From the NCBI GenBank assembly GCA_016201275.1, contig JACQDB010000016.1, positions 1 to 61,700 on the forward strand: 61,700 bases of DNA, written 5' to 3'. Numbering within the stretch: the first letter of the stretch is position 1; the number at the start of each line of letters is the position of its first letter. Positions 1 through 7,852 of the stretch are shown in pieces. Under the pieces are notes generated by a model. It did not search any database. It saw only the letters and a program-made list of their open reading frames with translations, and was not told the origin of the DNA. The translations under genes were made by a program, and so were the position numbers. This DNA is from Acidobacteriota bacterium (lineage in GTDB: Bacteria; Acidobacteriota; Blastocatellia; UBA7656).

Positions 1-294
1 CAGCAAAGTTTTTTTGCAATCCCCCCAACGGCAGTCGGGGGATGGTTAAAGTCCAACCTACAGAGCATCGGGCAAGGTTGGACTTTAACCATCCCCCGAC
101 TGCCGTTGGGGGGATTCGTTTCTCGTTGGCAGCGTTTCGTAGGTTGGGCTTTAACCATCCCCCGACTGCCGTCGGGGGGATTGGTTGAGGTTGCACGGCG
201 TTGCGTAGGTTGGGCTTTAACCATCCCCCGATTGCCATCGGGGGGATTGGCAAGCTCGGTTCGCCTCTGAAAAATGTACAAAGTCGAGCTTAGG
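1..294. repeat. Composite palindromic repeat, copy 1 (cut by window edge)
   Basis: About four units of 60-70 bp. Each has a short hairpin core of the type ATCCCCC-GACTGCCGTC-GGGGGAT joined to GGTTGGGCTTTAACC-type segments, and ends in the tail GGCAAGCTCGGTTCGCCTC...GAGCTTAGG. The same array occurs in reverse orientation at 21217-21507. Units differ by scattered substitutions, so the array has diverged since duplication. Confidence 0.85.
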
Positions 295-613
295 ATTACG
301 GAGCAAATCAAGTGCAACCCTGTACGGGCGACCCTGCGGTGGTCGCCCGTACAGGGCATTGAAAAATCGCTCAAGTTTTGCAGGTTATTTCATCCATAAT
401 CCTGAGCCAGCGCAATCACTGCGTCGGCATCACGGTCAGGCGGTTTCCTTATTGACAACCGTAATGCCGCTGACAGCGGCATAGCCTGGTGTCCGCAAGA
501 GGCCGCACCGCGCTTGACGAAAAAACTTGCCGTTTGCTAATGCACTTCTGCTATGATTGCGCCGACCGCTTGAGGCGATGCGGTTGGCAACCCGACGCAA
601 CACGATTTCCTTT
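295..613. other. Intergenic region upstream of the kinase, with a 16-bp-arm hairpin
   Basis: No gene seen. A perfect inverted repeat lies at 318-333/341-356 (arms CCCTGTACGGGCGACC, 7-nt loop); the same sequence recurs at 7781-7829 and, disrupted, at 48718-48800. A weak promoter candidate for the kinase gene is TTGCCG at 527-532 with TATGAT at 552-557; the 19-nt spacer is long. Confidence 0.6.
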
Positions 614-2428
614 ATGAATTCAGACGCTCAACAAAACAGCGAGTTCCCTTTGAGCGAGCATATCACTCGCGACTATCGCATCCTGCGATTGCTTGGCAAA
701 GGCGGCATGGGCGAGGTCTATTTGGCCGAACAACTGCGCGTCGGGCGGCGGCTTATCGCTTTGAAGGTGCTGAATCATTCGCTGGCCACCAGCCCCGAAA
801 TCGCCAAGCGTTTTGAAAACGAAGCCTCTTCGGCAGGGCGCATCAATCACCGCAACGTCGTCACCGTTTATGAAAGCCGCATCACCGACGACGGACAGAT
901 TTATGTAGCGATGGAATTCGTCGAAGGCAAAAGCCTGAATGAGGTTTTGAAAGAGCAGGAGCAGTTGCCGCTCGACAAAGTGATTGCCATCACAAGACAG
1001 ATATGCTCCGGCCTTGCCGCCGCGCACCAACACGGCATCGTGCATCGTGACATCAAACCCGACAACATTATGCTGACTGAAGAAGAGGGCGGCGCGGTCA
1101 TCAAGCTGCTCGATTTCGGCATTGCGCGGCTGTCAGAAGCCGACGCTTCGGCGGGTCGAACTCGTGCCGGAGTGATTATGGGAACGCCTACTTATATGTC
1201 GCCTGAACAGGCGTTGGGCAAGACCAGCGACAAGATTGATGCGCGCTCCGATATTTATTCCGTCGCTCTGGTGGTTTATCAAATGCTGACCGGACAAGTG
1301 CCGTTCAAAGCCAAAACCGCTGCGGAGATTATGCAAAAGCATATCAGCGAAGCGCCGCCTTCTTTCCAGCACTGGCGCACCGCTCTGGCGATTCCTGCTG
1401 CGGTTGAACAAGTGGTAATGAAGGCGCTGCAAAAGAATCGTGAACTGCGCCAGCAAAGCATCATGGATTTTGCCAATGAATTGGCGGCGGCGGCCAAAGG
1501 CATCAGCCCGGTCGTACCGGCTTCGCAAAAAGATATGCCGACCATTCGTATAGGCAAAGAGGAAGAGGCGACCGCTACTGCGCCTTTGTCGTCGGAAAAG
1601 ACTTCGGCGGGGAAGGCGATTACTCACGAGTCGCCGCGCTTTACCGCGAATCCGAAATCCGTGCCTACGACTGCGCCGCCCAATCCTGCCGCTGAGCCTT
1701 CGGCAAAAGTCTCGCCGGTAACTACAACACCGCCCGACCTGAAGCCTGCGCTTGAGACTCAATCAAGCAAGCGTATCGCCAGTCGTCCGCCGCGACGTTA
1801 TCGCAAAGATATGCTGCTTGCAGGCTTGGCATTGCTGGCGATTTTCGTTGCGGTCGTCGTGGTGATCAAAATAACCGGGGGCGGCAAAGGTGTCGCTATT
1901 GCGCCGGTGATCGAGTACCGCATTATGACGGGCAGCGGGTTGACGTTGCCAATGAATAACACCCTTGCCAAAGACGAAGATTACCAATTTGAAGTGAAGT
2001 TGATTGAACGCGGCTCGGTCTATTTGTTCGGGGAACAAACAGAGAAGGGCGAAGGCTTGTGGCAATTGGTGAAAGCGAAATCCGTAAATCTTCAGGTCGG
2101 GGAGTGGAGCCAATTTCCTTATGGTCAGAGTCTGAGCAACGAGGGCCACAAAGAAGGCGCGACCAAATATCTATTGGTCTTCGTACCGGTTAATGTAAAT
2201 TGGTCGGCAGCGGCAACGCTTGCTTCGCAAGCCTTCCCCACCGAAAATAATATCGCCATCCTGCCACAGGAAGTCGCCACCAAGATTCGCGAGTCTTTGA
2301 AAAACGAGGCGATGGAGATGAACGCCGTAGGCCGGGAGCAGGAAAATAAGGTGTCTTTTGCGTTGTCAAAAAAAGATGACGCCAAGCGCGTCGCCTATTA
2401 TGAAATCACCATCAATCAATCGCCTTGA
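614..2428 (+). CDS. Membrane-anchored Ser/Thr protein kinase (PknB-type)
   Basis: Predicted 604-residue kinase that would phosphorylate Ser/Thr on cytoplasmic targets. The N-terminal kinase domain (about residues 20-285) has the glycine loop GKGGMGEVY, catalytic HRDIKPDN, DFG and an SPEQ activation-segment end. A Pro/Ala/Thr-rich linker follows (about 300-390), then one membrane segment near 399-420. The C-terminal domain of about 180 residues is probably extracytoplasmic and resembles DUF4384-type domains of acidobacterial kinases. The ATG at 614 is preferred; in-frame ATG at 578 and TTG at 557 lie upstream, and none has a strong Shine-Dalgarno. The next gene begins 116 bp downstream with its own promoter. 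The catalytic residues look intact; the ligand of the C-terminal domain is unknown. Confidence 0.9.
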   Translation: MNSDAQQNSEFPLSEHITRDYRILRLLGKGGMGEVYLAEQLRVGRRLIALKVLNHSLATSPEIAKRFENEASSAGRINHRNVVTVYESRITDDGQIYVAMEFVEGKSLNEVLKEQEQLPLDKVIAITRQICSGLAAAHQHGIVHRDIKPDNIMLTEEEGGAVIKLLDFGIARLSEADASAGRTRAGVIMGTPTYMSPEQALGKTSDKIDARSDIYSVALVVYQMLTGQVPFKAKTAAEIMQKHISEAPPSFQHWRTALAIPAAVEQVVMKALQKNRELRQQSIMDFANELAAAAKGISPVVPASQKDMPTIRIGKEEEATATAPLSSEKTSAGKAITHESPRFTANPKSVPTTAPPNPAAEPSAKVSPVTTTPPDLKPALETQSSKRIASRPPRRYRKDMLLAGLALLAIFVAVVVVIKITGGGKGVAIAPVIEYRIMTGSGLTLPMNNTLAKDEDYQFEVKLIERGSVYLFGEQTEKGEGLWQLVKAKSVNLQVGEWSQFPYGQSLSNEGHKEGATKYLLVFVPVNVNWSAAATLASQAFPTENNIAILPQEVATKIRESLKNEAMEMNAVGREQENKVSFALSKKDDAKRVAYYEITINQSP

Positions 2429-2444
2429 AAACCAGTTTGATTTC

Positions 2445-2473
2445 TTGCAACGACATTTTGAGTACGCTATACT
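2445..2473 (+). promoter_or_regulatory. Sigma-70-type promoter candidate for the GlcG-domain gene
   Basis: TTGCAA at 2445-2450, a 17-nt spacer and TATACT at 2468-2473, located 72 bp before the start at 2545. It lies just after the kinase stop codon, so the downstream gene can be transcribed independently. Confidence 0.5.
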
Positions 2474-2544
2474 GCGCGCCATCCGGCTGATTCACAAAAG
2501 CCTGTGCATCCTCATGGTGGATTGATTCAGAAAAGGAGTTCAAG

Positions 2545-4527
2545 ATGCAAAGCCTGCATACCAAACGAGTCGCCATCTTCATCGCTCTGGCGCTGTTCGT
2601 CTTCACCGGAACGGCGCTGCTGCAAACCGGCGCGCTCCCCACCATCAACGCAGCGGCCTGTGTCTATTACCCGGATGGTGGCGTGCTGGTGTTGAAGGGC
2701 AGCAATTTTCAAACCGGCGCAAGCGTTGCGATCAGCAATGCCGGAAGATTAATCAACTATGAACGGGTGAAGGTCAAAGGCAGTAAAAAAATTCTCATCA
2801 CCGGCATAGCCCCGGCGGATGTCGGCGGCGGTCTGGATGTCAAAGTCACGGTCAATGGCCTCTCTTCCGAGTTGGTGCATATCGTCGTCAGCGCCGTTGA
2901 CCCGACCAAGCTTACCGAAAGCGATGTCAAAACCATCATCGCGCAAGCTGTCGCGCAAGCCGAAGCGAGCAATCTCAAAGCCACCATCGCCATCACTGAT
3001 AAAGAAGGCAATGTGCTGGGAGTATTTCAAATGACCGGCGCGCCCGCAAACACTGTGGTCGGCGCGGGCAAATGCTCGGGGCGTCCGCCACTGTCCTGCG
3101 GACTGGAAAATGTGCCGGTTCCTTCGTGTACCGCTGCCATATCGAAAGCCGTGACCGGCGCGTTTTTGAGCAGTCAGGGTCATGCCTTTTCCACGCGCAC
3201 GGCCAGTTTCATCGTCCAGGAACACTTTCCACCATTGATTAATTTTCAGGCTGGTGGGCCGCTCTTCGGTGTGCAGTTTTCGCAACTGGAAGTGTGCAGC
3301 GATGTGAATGCGAAGTCGCCTTTGGGACTTTCGGCAGACCCCGGCGGTTTGCCGCTTTATAAAAACGGTTTGCAGGTCGGCGGCATCGGCATCGAAGGCG
3401 ATGGCAAATATGGCGCAGACCTTGACCCTACGGATAAAGATGTGCCGGTCGAAGAACTGGTCGCCGTAGCGGCCACCCGTGGCTTTGAAGCGCCTGCCAA
3501 TATCACCGGCGATAAGATTATCGTCAACGGCATACGTTTTCCTTATGTCAACGCACAGATGCCTGCGGCAATTGCTACACCGGCGTTTGCAAGTTTACGC
3601 GGCGCGATTACACAATGCCGTGTGCCGGATATTCCTACGGGAACCCCGCTGGCACCGCCGCAAGTGGTGGACACCCCCGCTTCGGAATTTATGGCGGCAA
3701 CCCTGGGCGATGCCCCTCCCGGAAGAATCAACAAGCGACTCTTTATGAACGGCGCGCAATCGTTCCGCGCCGGTACGGCGTTGTCGGTAAGCGAGGTGAC
3801 GAAAATATTGACGCAGGCCGCCAAACAAGCCTTCATCACTCGCGCTGCGATACGCCAGCCGGAAAACAGCCCCGCCGAAGTGAATATCTCTGTGGTGGAT
3901 GTGAACGGCGATTTATTGGGCGCGTTCAGCACCGCCGATGCGCCGATTTTCGGCTTCGATGTCTGCGTGCAAAAGGCGCGCACGGCGGCCTTCTTCAGCA
4001 ACACTATTGCCAGCGCCAGACTCCGCAGCGTCGGGCTTGGGCGCTATGTGGATGCGGCTGCCAAAGATGGCATACGGCTGGATGGTTCGATTGCTTTCAG
4101 CGACCGTGGGCAAGGCTTTTTAACCAGACCGTTTTTCCCCGATGGCATTGATGACACACCCAACGGCCCGTTTTCGGTGCCGATTGAAGAATTCAGTCCG
4201 TTCAACGTCGGCTTGCAACTTGATTTAGTGACTCCCGCGCTGGTCAAATTTTTGACCACCGGTATGCTCAGTAAAGACGATTGCACGGGGATTCCGGAAT
4301 TAAAGAACGGCATACAAATTTTTGCTGGCAGCGTGCCGCTGTTCAAAGGCGGACGATTGGTTGGGGCCATCGGCATCAGCGGCGACGGCATTGATCAGGA
4401 TGATTTAGTCGCCGCTATGGGCAGCACTGGTTTTGAAGCGCCGCTGGAATTGCGTTGCGATACGGTGTTGGTGCGCGGTGCGCGCTTGCCGTTTGTGAAG
4501 TTCCCGCGCAATCCGAACCGGCAATAA
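2545..4527 (+). CDS. Secreted protein with two GlcG/HbpS-type (haem-binding-like) domains
   Basis: 660 residues with an N-terminal signal/anchor (about 8-30). A short beta domain resembling an IPT/TIG fold covers about 38-115. Two GlcG/HbpS-family domains start near residues 122 (LTESDVKTIIAQAV) and 412 (LSVSEVTKILTQAA); each contains the family pattern I-x-V-x-D-x-x-G-x-x-L-G-x-F and a late GGIGI/GAIGISGDG stretch. Family members bind haem or small ligands or act as accessory proteins; the exact role here is unknown. The start is fixed by AGGAG 8 nt upstream. The two domains diverge and sit in one chain, larger than the usual single-domain proteins of about 140 residues. It is probably monocistronic. 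Confidence 0.75.
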   Translation: MQSLHTKRVAIFIALALFVFTGTALLQTGALPTINAAACVYYPDGGVLVLKGSNFQTGASVAISNAGRLINYERVKVKGSKKILITGIAPADVGGGLDVKVTVNGLSSELVHIVVSAVDPTKLTESDVKTIIAQAVAQAEASNLKATIAITDKEGNVLGVFQMTGAPANTVVGAGKCSGRPPLSCGLENVPVPSCTAAISKAVTGAFLSSQGHAFSTRTASFIVQEHFPPLINFQAGGPLFGVQFSQLEVCSDVNAKSPLGLSADPGGLPLYKNGLQVGGIGIEGDGKYGADLDPTDKDVPVEELVAVAATRGFEAPANITGDKIIVNGIRFPYVNAQMPAAIATPAFASLRGAITQCRVPDIPTGTPLAPPQVVDTPASEFMAATLGDAPPGRINKRLFMNGAQSFRAGTALSVSEVTKILTQAAKQAFITRAAIRQPENSPAEVNISVVDVNGDLLGAFSTADAPIFGFDVCVQKARTAAFFSNTIASARLRSVGLGRYVDAAAKDGIRLDGSIAFSDRGQGFLTRPFFPDGIDDTPNGPFSVPIEEFSPFNVGLQLDLVTPALVKFLTTGMLSKDDCTGIPELKNGIQIFAGSVPLFKGGRLVGAIGISGDGIDQDDLVAAMGSTGFEAPLELRCDTVLVRGARLPFVKFPRNPNRQ

Positions 4528-4556
4528 AGCGAGCGGCAGCGCAGGGCTTTCTGGCT

Positions 4557-4721
4557 TCACTCTTCACTAGGGGAGCGCCGCAAATCTTTCTTGTGTTTTT
4601 CGCGGCGCTCTTCTTTCACCCGTTTGTCTTCTATGCGTTTGGAAGGAATAATCGGAGCGCGTTCTTTTGGCCGCAACTTCTCTTTTTCAATGATGATGGT
4701 ATTACTTTTTTTTGCCGTCAT
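4557..4721 (-). CDS. Small highly basic protein (54 aa), uncharacterised
   Basis: Reading leftward from ATG at 4721, preceded by AGAGG. The product is 54 residues rich in Lys, Arg and Glu (MTAKKSNTIII..., then KRIEDKRVKEERREKHKKD). It looks like a charged helix and has no recognised domain. It lies convergent to the GlcG-domain gene with a 29-bp gap. Codon phase is clean and the composition is protein-like, but low complexity means it could be fortuitous. Confidence 0.4.
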   Translation of the reverse strand: MTAKKSNTIIIEKEKLRPKERAPIIPSKRIEDKRVKEERREKHKKDLRRSPSEE

Positions 4722-4783
4722 TCTTCGACCTCTTGAAGTGCTTAGAACCATATAGCGAATTTTATTTGCCTACAACCATAACA

Positions 4784-4845
4784 CTTGGTTGAGCGGCGGT
4801 CTCTGACCGCCGCAATTTACAGTCGGAGTCCGCCGCTCAACCAAG
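4784..4845. repeat. Hairpin of the GGTC-GACC repeat family
   Basis: Perfect 16-bp arms CTTGGTTGAGCGGCGG (4784-4799) and their complement (4830-4845). The loop contains GTCTCTGAC. Related palindromes occur at 4909-4933, 21132-21184, 21752-21784 and 23220-23253. Confidence 0.75.
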
Positions 4846-4870
4846 CGCATACATCTGCAACCCGCTATAA

Positions 4871-4970
4871 GTTATACCGAGATGCAAAATCAAATAAAAG
4901 GCGTGAAGTAGCGGTCTTTGAGCGCCGCTCAACCATATGCCTTTCATTTAATTTCGTTGTCCCGTATAAC
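4871..4970. mobile_element. MITE-like element, family E copy 1
   Basis: 100 bp bounded by GTTATACC... and ...CGTATAAC, with the left sequence GTTATACCGAGATGCAAAAT. A related left end, ATACCGAATTGCAAAATAA, occurs at 23176 in a similar-sized element. A GGTC-type hairpin sits inside both copies. No transposase is present, so it would be non-autonomous. Confidence 0.5.
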
Positions 4971-5056
4971 TCTGCGTGCGCTGCCATCATCCGCCTTATT
5001 TTTTACGCGCTGGTTTACGAATGACCCTGCTGGTTTTCTGTGCAGGTTTCTCTATC

Positions 5057-5158
5057 TAGAGCGCGTCGCAAAATTCCAGCAACCGCCCATATATTGTAGA
5101 TAGTCAAACCATCGCACACAATATCTGGACAAAATATTCATTTATGCAACACGCTCTA
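5057..5158. mobile_element. TA-flanked MITE-like element, family B copy 1
   Basis: 102 bp beginning TAGAGCGCGTCGCAAAATTCC and ending ACACGCTCTA, with imperfect terminal inverted repeats and a TA dinucleotide at each end. Close relatives lie at 14381-14483 (same orientation) and 15547-15648 (opposite orientation). TA flanks are typical of IS630/Tc1-mariner-type mobilisation. Confidence 0.7.
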
Positions 5159-5192
5159 TCTACGAAAACCGCAGCCCCTGCCCATAAAGGGT

Positions 5193-5496
5193 GTTCAGCC
5201 GGGTGCAATGAAAAGTGAGACTTGAGACGTTCTGCCGCGTAGCGGCTTGTGAATGTAGGCCGTTCCTGTAGGCAACTGTGTTGGTGCCAGCCAATTTCTC
5301 GCGTCGCGGCGCGACGATTGAATGAAACTTCGCGCCTGCTTCACCCGTCGTGACGCAACGCCTGGATTACGCGCATCGTGCAGGTTTGGAAAAACCTGCC
5401 GAAACTCAAGCGTCGCGATGCGACCGAAAAACCGCTGCGTCTCGGTCAAGTCGTTGGCTCAACACGAGTCTCACTTTTACTTGCACCCGTTCAGCC
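5193..5496. mobile_element. 288-bp non-autonomous element with 8-bp target duplication
   Basis: The element at 5201-5488 starts GGGTGCAATGAAAAGTGAG and ends in the complement of GGGTGCAAGTAAAAGTGAG (about 22 bp inverted ends, two mismatches). It is flanked on both sides by the direct repeat GTTCAGCC (5193-5200 and 5489-5496), a classic target-site duplication. No transposase frame is present inside. Confidence 0.75.
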
Positions 5497-5586
5497 TGGC
5501 CGTCCATCTCTATGTTGCGTTCGGCGGGGGAATCTGGGTATGATGAATTTTCGACCAACCGGATTCGCCAATTCGCTTTTACTTGT

Positions 5587-6042
5587 ATGTTGACACAACT
5601 CACGCATCAGGAAATCAGTTTGCTGCTTTATGCCTTGGAAGGCACAGAATCGGCTACAGTAGCCGGTTCTGTGGCAGAGGCTTCGTGCGAAGAGGCTTGC
5701 CCGATGGTTGACCATCTGGCAGCGATGTTCGGTGAACTGACGCCGGAACAGCGCCTCATCAATCATTTGAGCAATCATCTGCGCGACGGTATGTTTGCCT
5801 GCGGCTTTCTGGAAGTCGCCGAAAAATTGCAGGGCGCTGCCGCCGCCATCCCTTCTCCCGAAGAGCGCTTGCAGATGCAGCAGATCAACCGGCGGCTGCA
5901 AACCTGGAGTTGCGAAATTAACTTCGACGCCCAGGAAAGCGCCTTGTTGCAACGCGCCTTCAAGCGTTTGCCGAACGCGGCGTGGCTTTCCATGCCGCGC
6001 ACCTTGTGGCGACTGCGAAAGAAATTGCGCGCCGCTGCTTAA
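5587..6042 (+). CDS. Uncharacterised helical protein, 151 aa
   Basis: Start taken at ATG 5587 (MLTQLTHQEISLLLYALEG); no good Shine-Dalgarno is visible, and the open frame extends back into the upstream repeat. The sequence is mostly amphipathic helix, has a Cys pair in a SCEEAC motif near residue 38, and ends in a basic tail (RLRKKLRAAA). No known domain is recognised. Residues around 20-29 are encoded by a copy of the dispersed CGGCTAC-GTAGCCG palindrome (5645-5671), so a repeat has been accommodated in frame. It is followed 235 bp later by the zinc-ribbon-like gene. Confidence 0.6.
   Translation: MLTQLTHQEISLLLYALEGTESATVAGSVAEASCEEACPMVDHLAAMFGELTPEQRLINHLSNHLRDGMFACGFLEVAEKLQGAAAAIPSPEERLQMQQINRRLQTWSCEINFDAQESALLQRAFKRLPNAAWLSMPRTLWRLRKKLRAAA
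5645..5671. repeat. GGCTAC/GTAGCC palindrome inside a coding region, copy F1
   Basis: CAGAATCGGCTA-CAG-TAGCCGGTTCTG, 12-bp arms with one mismatch. Same core as 24952-24976, 43713-43735 and 48465-48511. Here it is translated as part of the 151-aa protein. Confidence 0.75.
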
Positions 6043-6276
6043 TTTTTTTCCGCGCCGCGCCCGGATTATCAACAAGAGAGTTGCTTACTGCCCGGCAAAT
6101 AAGGTATAAAAAAAACGTCACCTCAGCAGTTCTTAAAAACCCCAATCAGGTTTTTCGTGATGTAACAGATTTGGCCGACCCGATTCGGACAACAACTAAC
6201 TAAAGTTTCACTCAACCCGTTTCATTAATAGAAACACCGACGATGAAAAAAACTGCCTGTCAGCAGTAGGAGATTT

Positions 6277-6684
6277 ATGGATAGGAAATATAAACAACGC
6301 GGCTATAAGGATAGCGACGAAGAAAAACCACGTCCTGCACCGCAACCCAAAACCGATATGCGCGCCCCGAAGATGCCCGCCTTTCGTGAAGTCATGCGCT
6401 GCAACCTGTGTGGCACGCAAATCAATGTCGAAGCCGGTGGCATCGCTTTGGAGCAACAATGCCCCAAGTGCAATTCCGATTTACACACCTGCAAAAACTG
6501 CATCAGTTTTGACCCCGGGGCGCGCTTTCAATGTCGCAAACCGATTACCGAACGCATCGCCAAAAAGGATTTGCGAAACGAATGCACCGTCTTCGAGCCG
6601 CGCAAAACCATCGAGCGCGAGACTACCGCTGTTGCAGCGGAAACCCGCGACACCCGTTCTGCCTTCGATAAGCTTTTCAAATAA
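6277..6684 (+). CDS. Zinc-ribbon-like cysteine-rich protein, 135 aa
   Basis: The start is supported by GTAGGAG 6 nt upstream of ATG. After a charged, disordered N-terminus (about 1-38), four cysteine pairs or singles are spaced as CNLCG (about 42-46), CPKC (about 62-65), CKNC (about 71-74), then C at about 85 and C at about 100. This suggests one or two structural zinc sites. The C-terminus is acidic/basic and disordered. No enzyme signature is visible. It is convergent with the glycerol facilitator gene. Similar short Cys-rich proteins are common and unnamed in acidobacterial genomes; function unknown. Confidence 0.75.
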   Translation: MDRKYKQRGYKDSDEEKPRPAPQPKTDMRAPKMPAFREVMRCNLCGTQINVEAGGIALEQQCPKCNSDLHTCKNCISFDPGARFQCRKPITERIAKKDLRNECTVFEPRKTIERETTAVAAETRDTRSAFDKLFK

Positions 6685-6782
6685 TTCTTACCAGCAGGGT
6701 CAAAGTTCAGGCCGCCATACAGCGCCGCCCTCGATAACCAATCGTGCGGCGCGCGACAATATCGCTTGGCAAAATTGCGCGG

Positions 6783-7655
6783 TTATTTGGCGCGTGGCAG
6801 GAATCGGTGAATCAGATAGCGATAGACGAACGCGCCCAACAGACCGCCGATGATTGGTGCCACAATGTACAACCACCATTCGTTGCCACGCGGCCCCGGA
6901 AAGGCAATCTTGCCAAAGCCTATGGTGTAGGCGAATAAACGCGGCGCGAAATCGCGCACCGGATTGACCGCATCCATCGTCAGATTGCCGCCGATTCCAA
7001 CGATAGCTGTCACCGTCAAACCAATGAACCATGCGCCGATGCCAGCTTGCGGCATACCGGTATTTTCCGGCTCGGTCAAAGCGAAGATCATGACCAGCAG
7101 AAATGCCGTCAACACGACTTCGATGGTGAGCGCCTGCGACAAAGAAATCAGCGCCCAGGCGCTGGCATCAGTGCCAACTCCGGGACTCGGATAAAAGCAG
7201 GAGAACAGGCTCATCAATTTCTGGCTGCCGGGTTCGCCGATGACGACGCCGAGTTTGGTGGCTTGTGCGGCGATGAAGTTGTGCCAGAAAAAGTACAGAC
7301 AGGCCGATGCCACATAAGCTCCGGCAATCTGGCTGGCGATGAATGGCAGTATGTATTTTTTCGGAAAGCCGCGAAAGACGGCCATCGTGATGGTCACCGC
7401 CGGATTGAAATGCGCCCCCGACACCGACCCCGCTACATAGATGCCAAAGGTCACCGCCAACCCCCACATCATAGCGACGCCCCAGCCGTCCAGTTGATTG
7501 ACCAGAGAGGCCGCCGCGCCCGCGCCGTTGCCGACGAAGATGACGATAAAGGTGCCGAGAAATTCCGCCGAGCATTGCCCCAACAGGGTTGGCGTCGGGT
7601 TGATTTCGGTTTCCGAATTTGCAGTTTCGATTGCTGCGACTTGTGCTTTTGACAT
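6783..7655 (-). CDS. glpF: Glycerol uptake facilitator (MIP/aquaporin family)
   Basis: 290-residue membrane channel moving glycerol or small solutes across the inner membrane. It has six predicted membrane helices and two half-helix signature loops: HFNPAVT (about residue 82) and VNPVRD (about 229). The Asp right after Arg in the second loop is the aquaglyceroporin pattern, favouring GlpF over a water channel. The second NPA box reads NPV, an uncommon substitution. The N-terminus has an extra polar stretch of about 25 residues before the first helix. No glpK or glpD is adjacent. The gene is divergent from nothing immediate: it is followed head-on by the zinc-ribbon gene and separated upstream from the peroxidase/beta-helix gene by a strong hairpin. 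Confidence 0.92.
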   Translation of the reverse strand: MSKAQVAAIETANSETEINPTPTLLGQCSAEFLGTFIVIFVGNGAGAAASLVNQLDGWGVAMMWGLAVTFGIYVAGSVSGAHFNPAVTITMAVFRGFPKKYILPFIASQIAGAYVASACLYFFWHNFIAAQATKLGVVIGEPGSQKLMSLFSCFYPSPGVGTDASAWALISLSQALTIEVVLTAFLLVMIFALTEPENTGMPQAGIGAWFIGLTVTAIVGIGGNLTMDAVNPVRDFAPRLFAYTIGFGKIAFPGPRGNEWWLYIVAPIIGGLLGAFVYRYLIHRFLPRAK

Positions 7656-7780
7656 AGTTGATTTTGGGTGATGTCTTTCGAGTTTTAATTTTTTGCTTCA
7701 AAGTTAATTGGTGACAACGGAAATCTTTTTGCCATAAAGTCACCCGGAACCCAATAGATTTTAAGAAAAGATTTTCTCTG

Positions 7781-7829
7781 AAACGACCTGTACGGGCGAC
7801 CACCGCAGGGTCGCCCGTACAGGTCGTTT
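7781..7829. terminator. Strong hairpin between the peroxidase/beta-helix gene and glpF
   Basis: Perfect 21-bp arms AAACGACCTGTACGGGCGACC (7781-7801) and complement (7809-7829), 7-nt loop. It lies 23 bp past the stop of the minus-strand gene ending at 7853, so it can act as its terminator. The core is shared with 318-356, so it is also a member of a dispersed repeat family. No U-run follows it. Confidence 0.5.
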
Positions 7830-7852
7830 AACTTCCATTCGTCACCACTTGA

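Larger units (their letters stand above)
4722..5586. other. Repeat-packed intergenic region
   Basis: No convincing gene in about 860 bp. In order it holds a 16-bp-arm hairpin (4784-4845), a MITE-like element (4871-4970), a TA-flanked 102-bp element (5057-5158) and a 288-bp element with an 8-bp target duplication (5193-5496). Each is listed separately. Short open frames here cross the repeat boundaries and were not called. Confidence 0.7.

Noticed and set aside
1-294. CRISPR-like array because of regularly repeated hairpins
   Set aside because: Spacers are not unique, units vary, and no cas genes are present; fits a dispersed palindromic repeat.
5195-5449. Minus-strand 84-codon frame
   Set aside because: Lies inside the 288-bp element and crosses its left inverted end; more likely open by chance.
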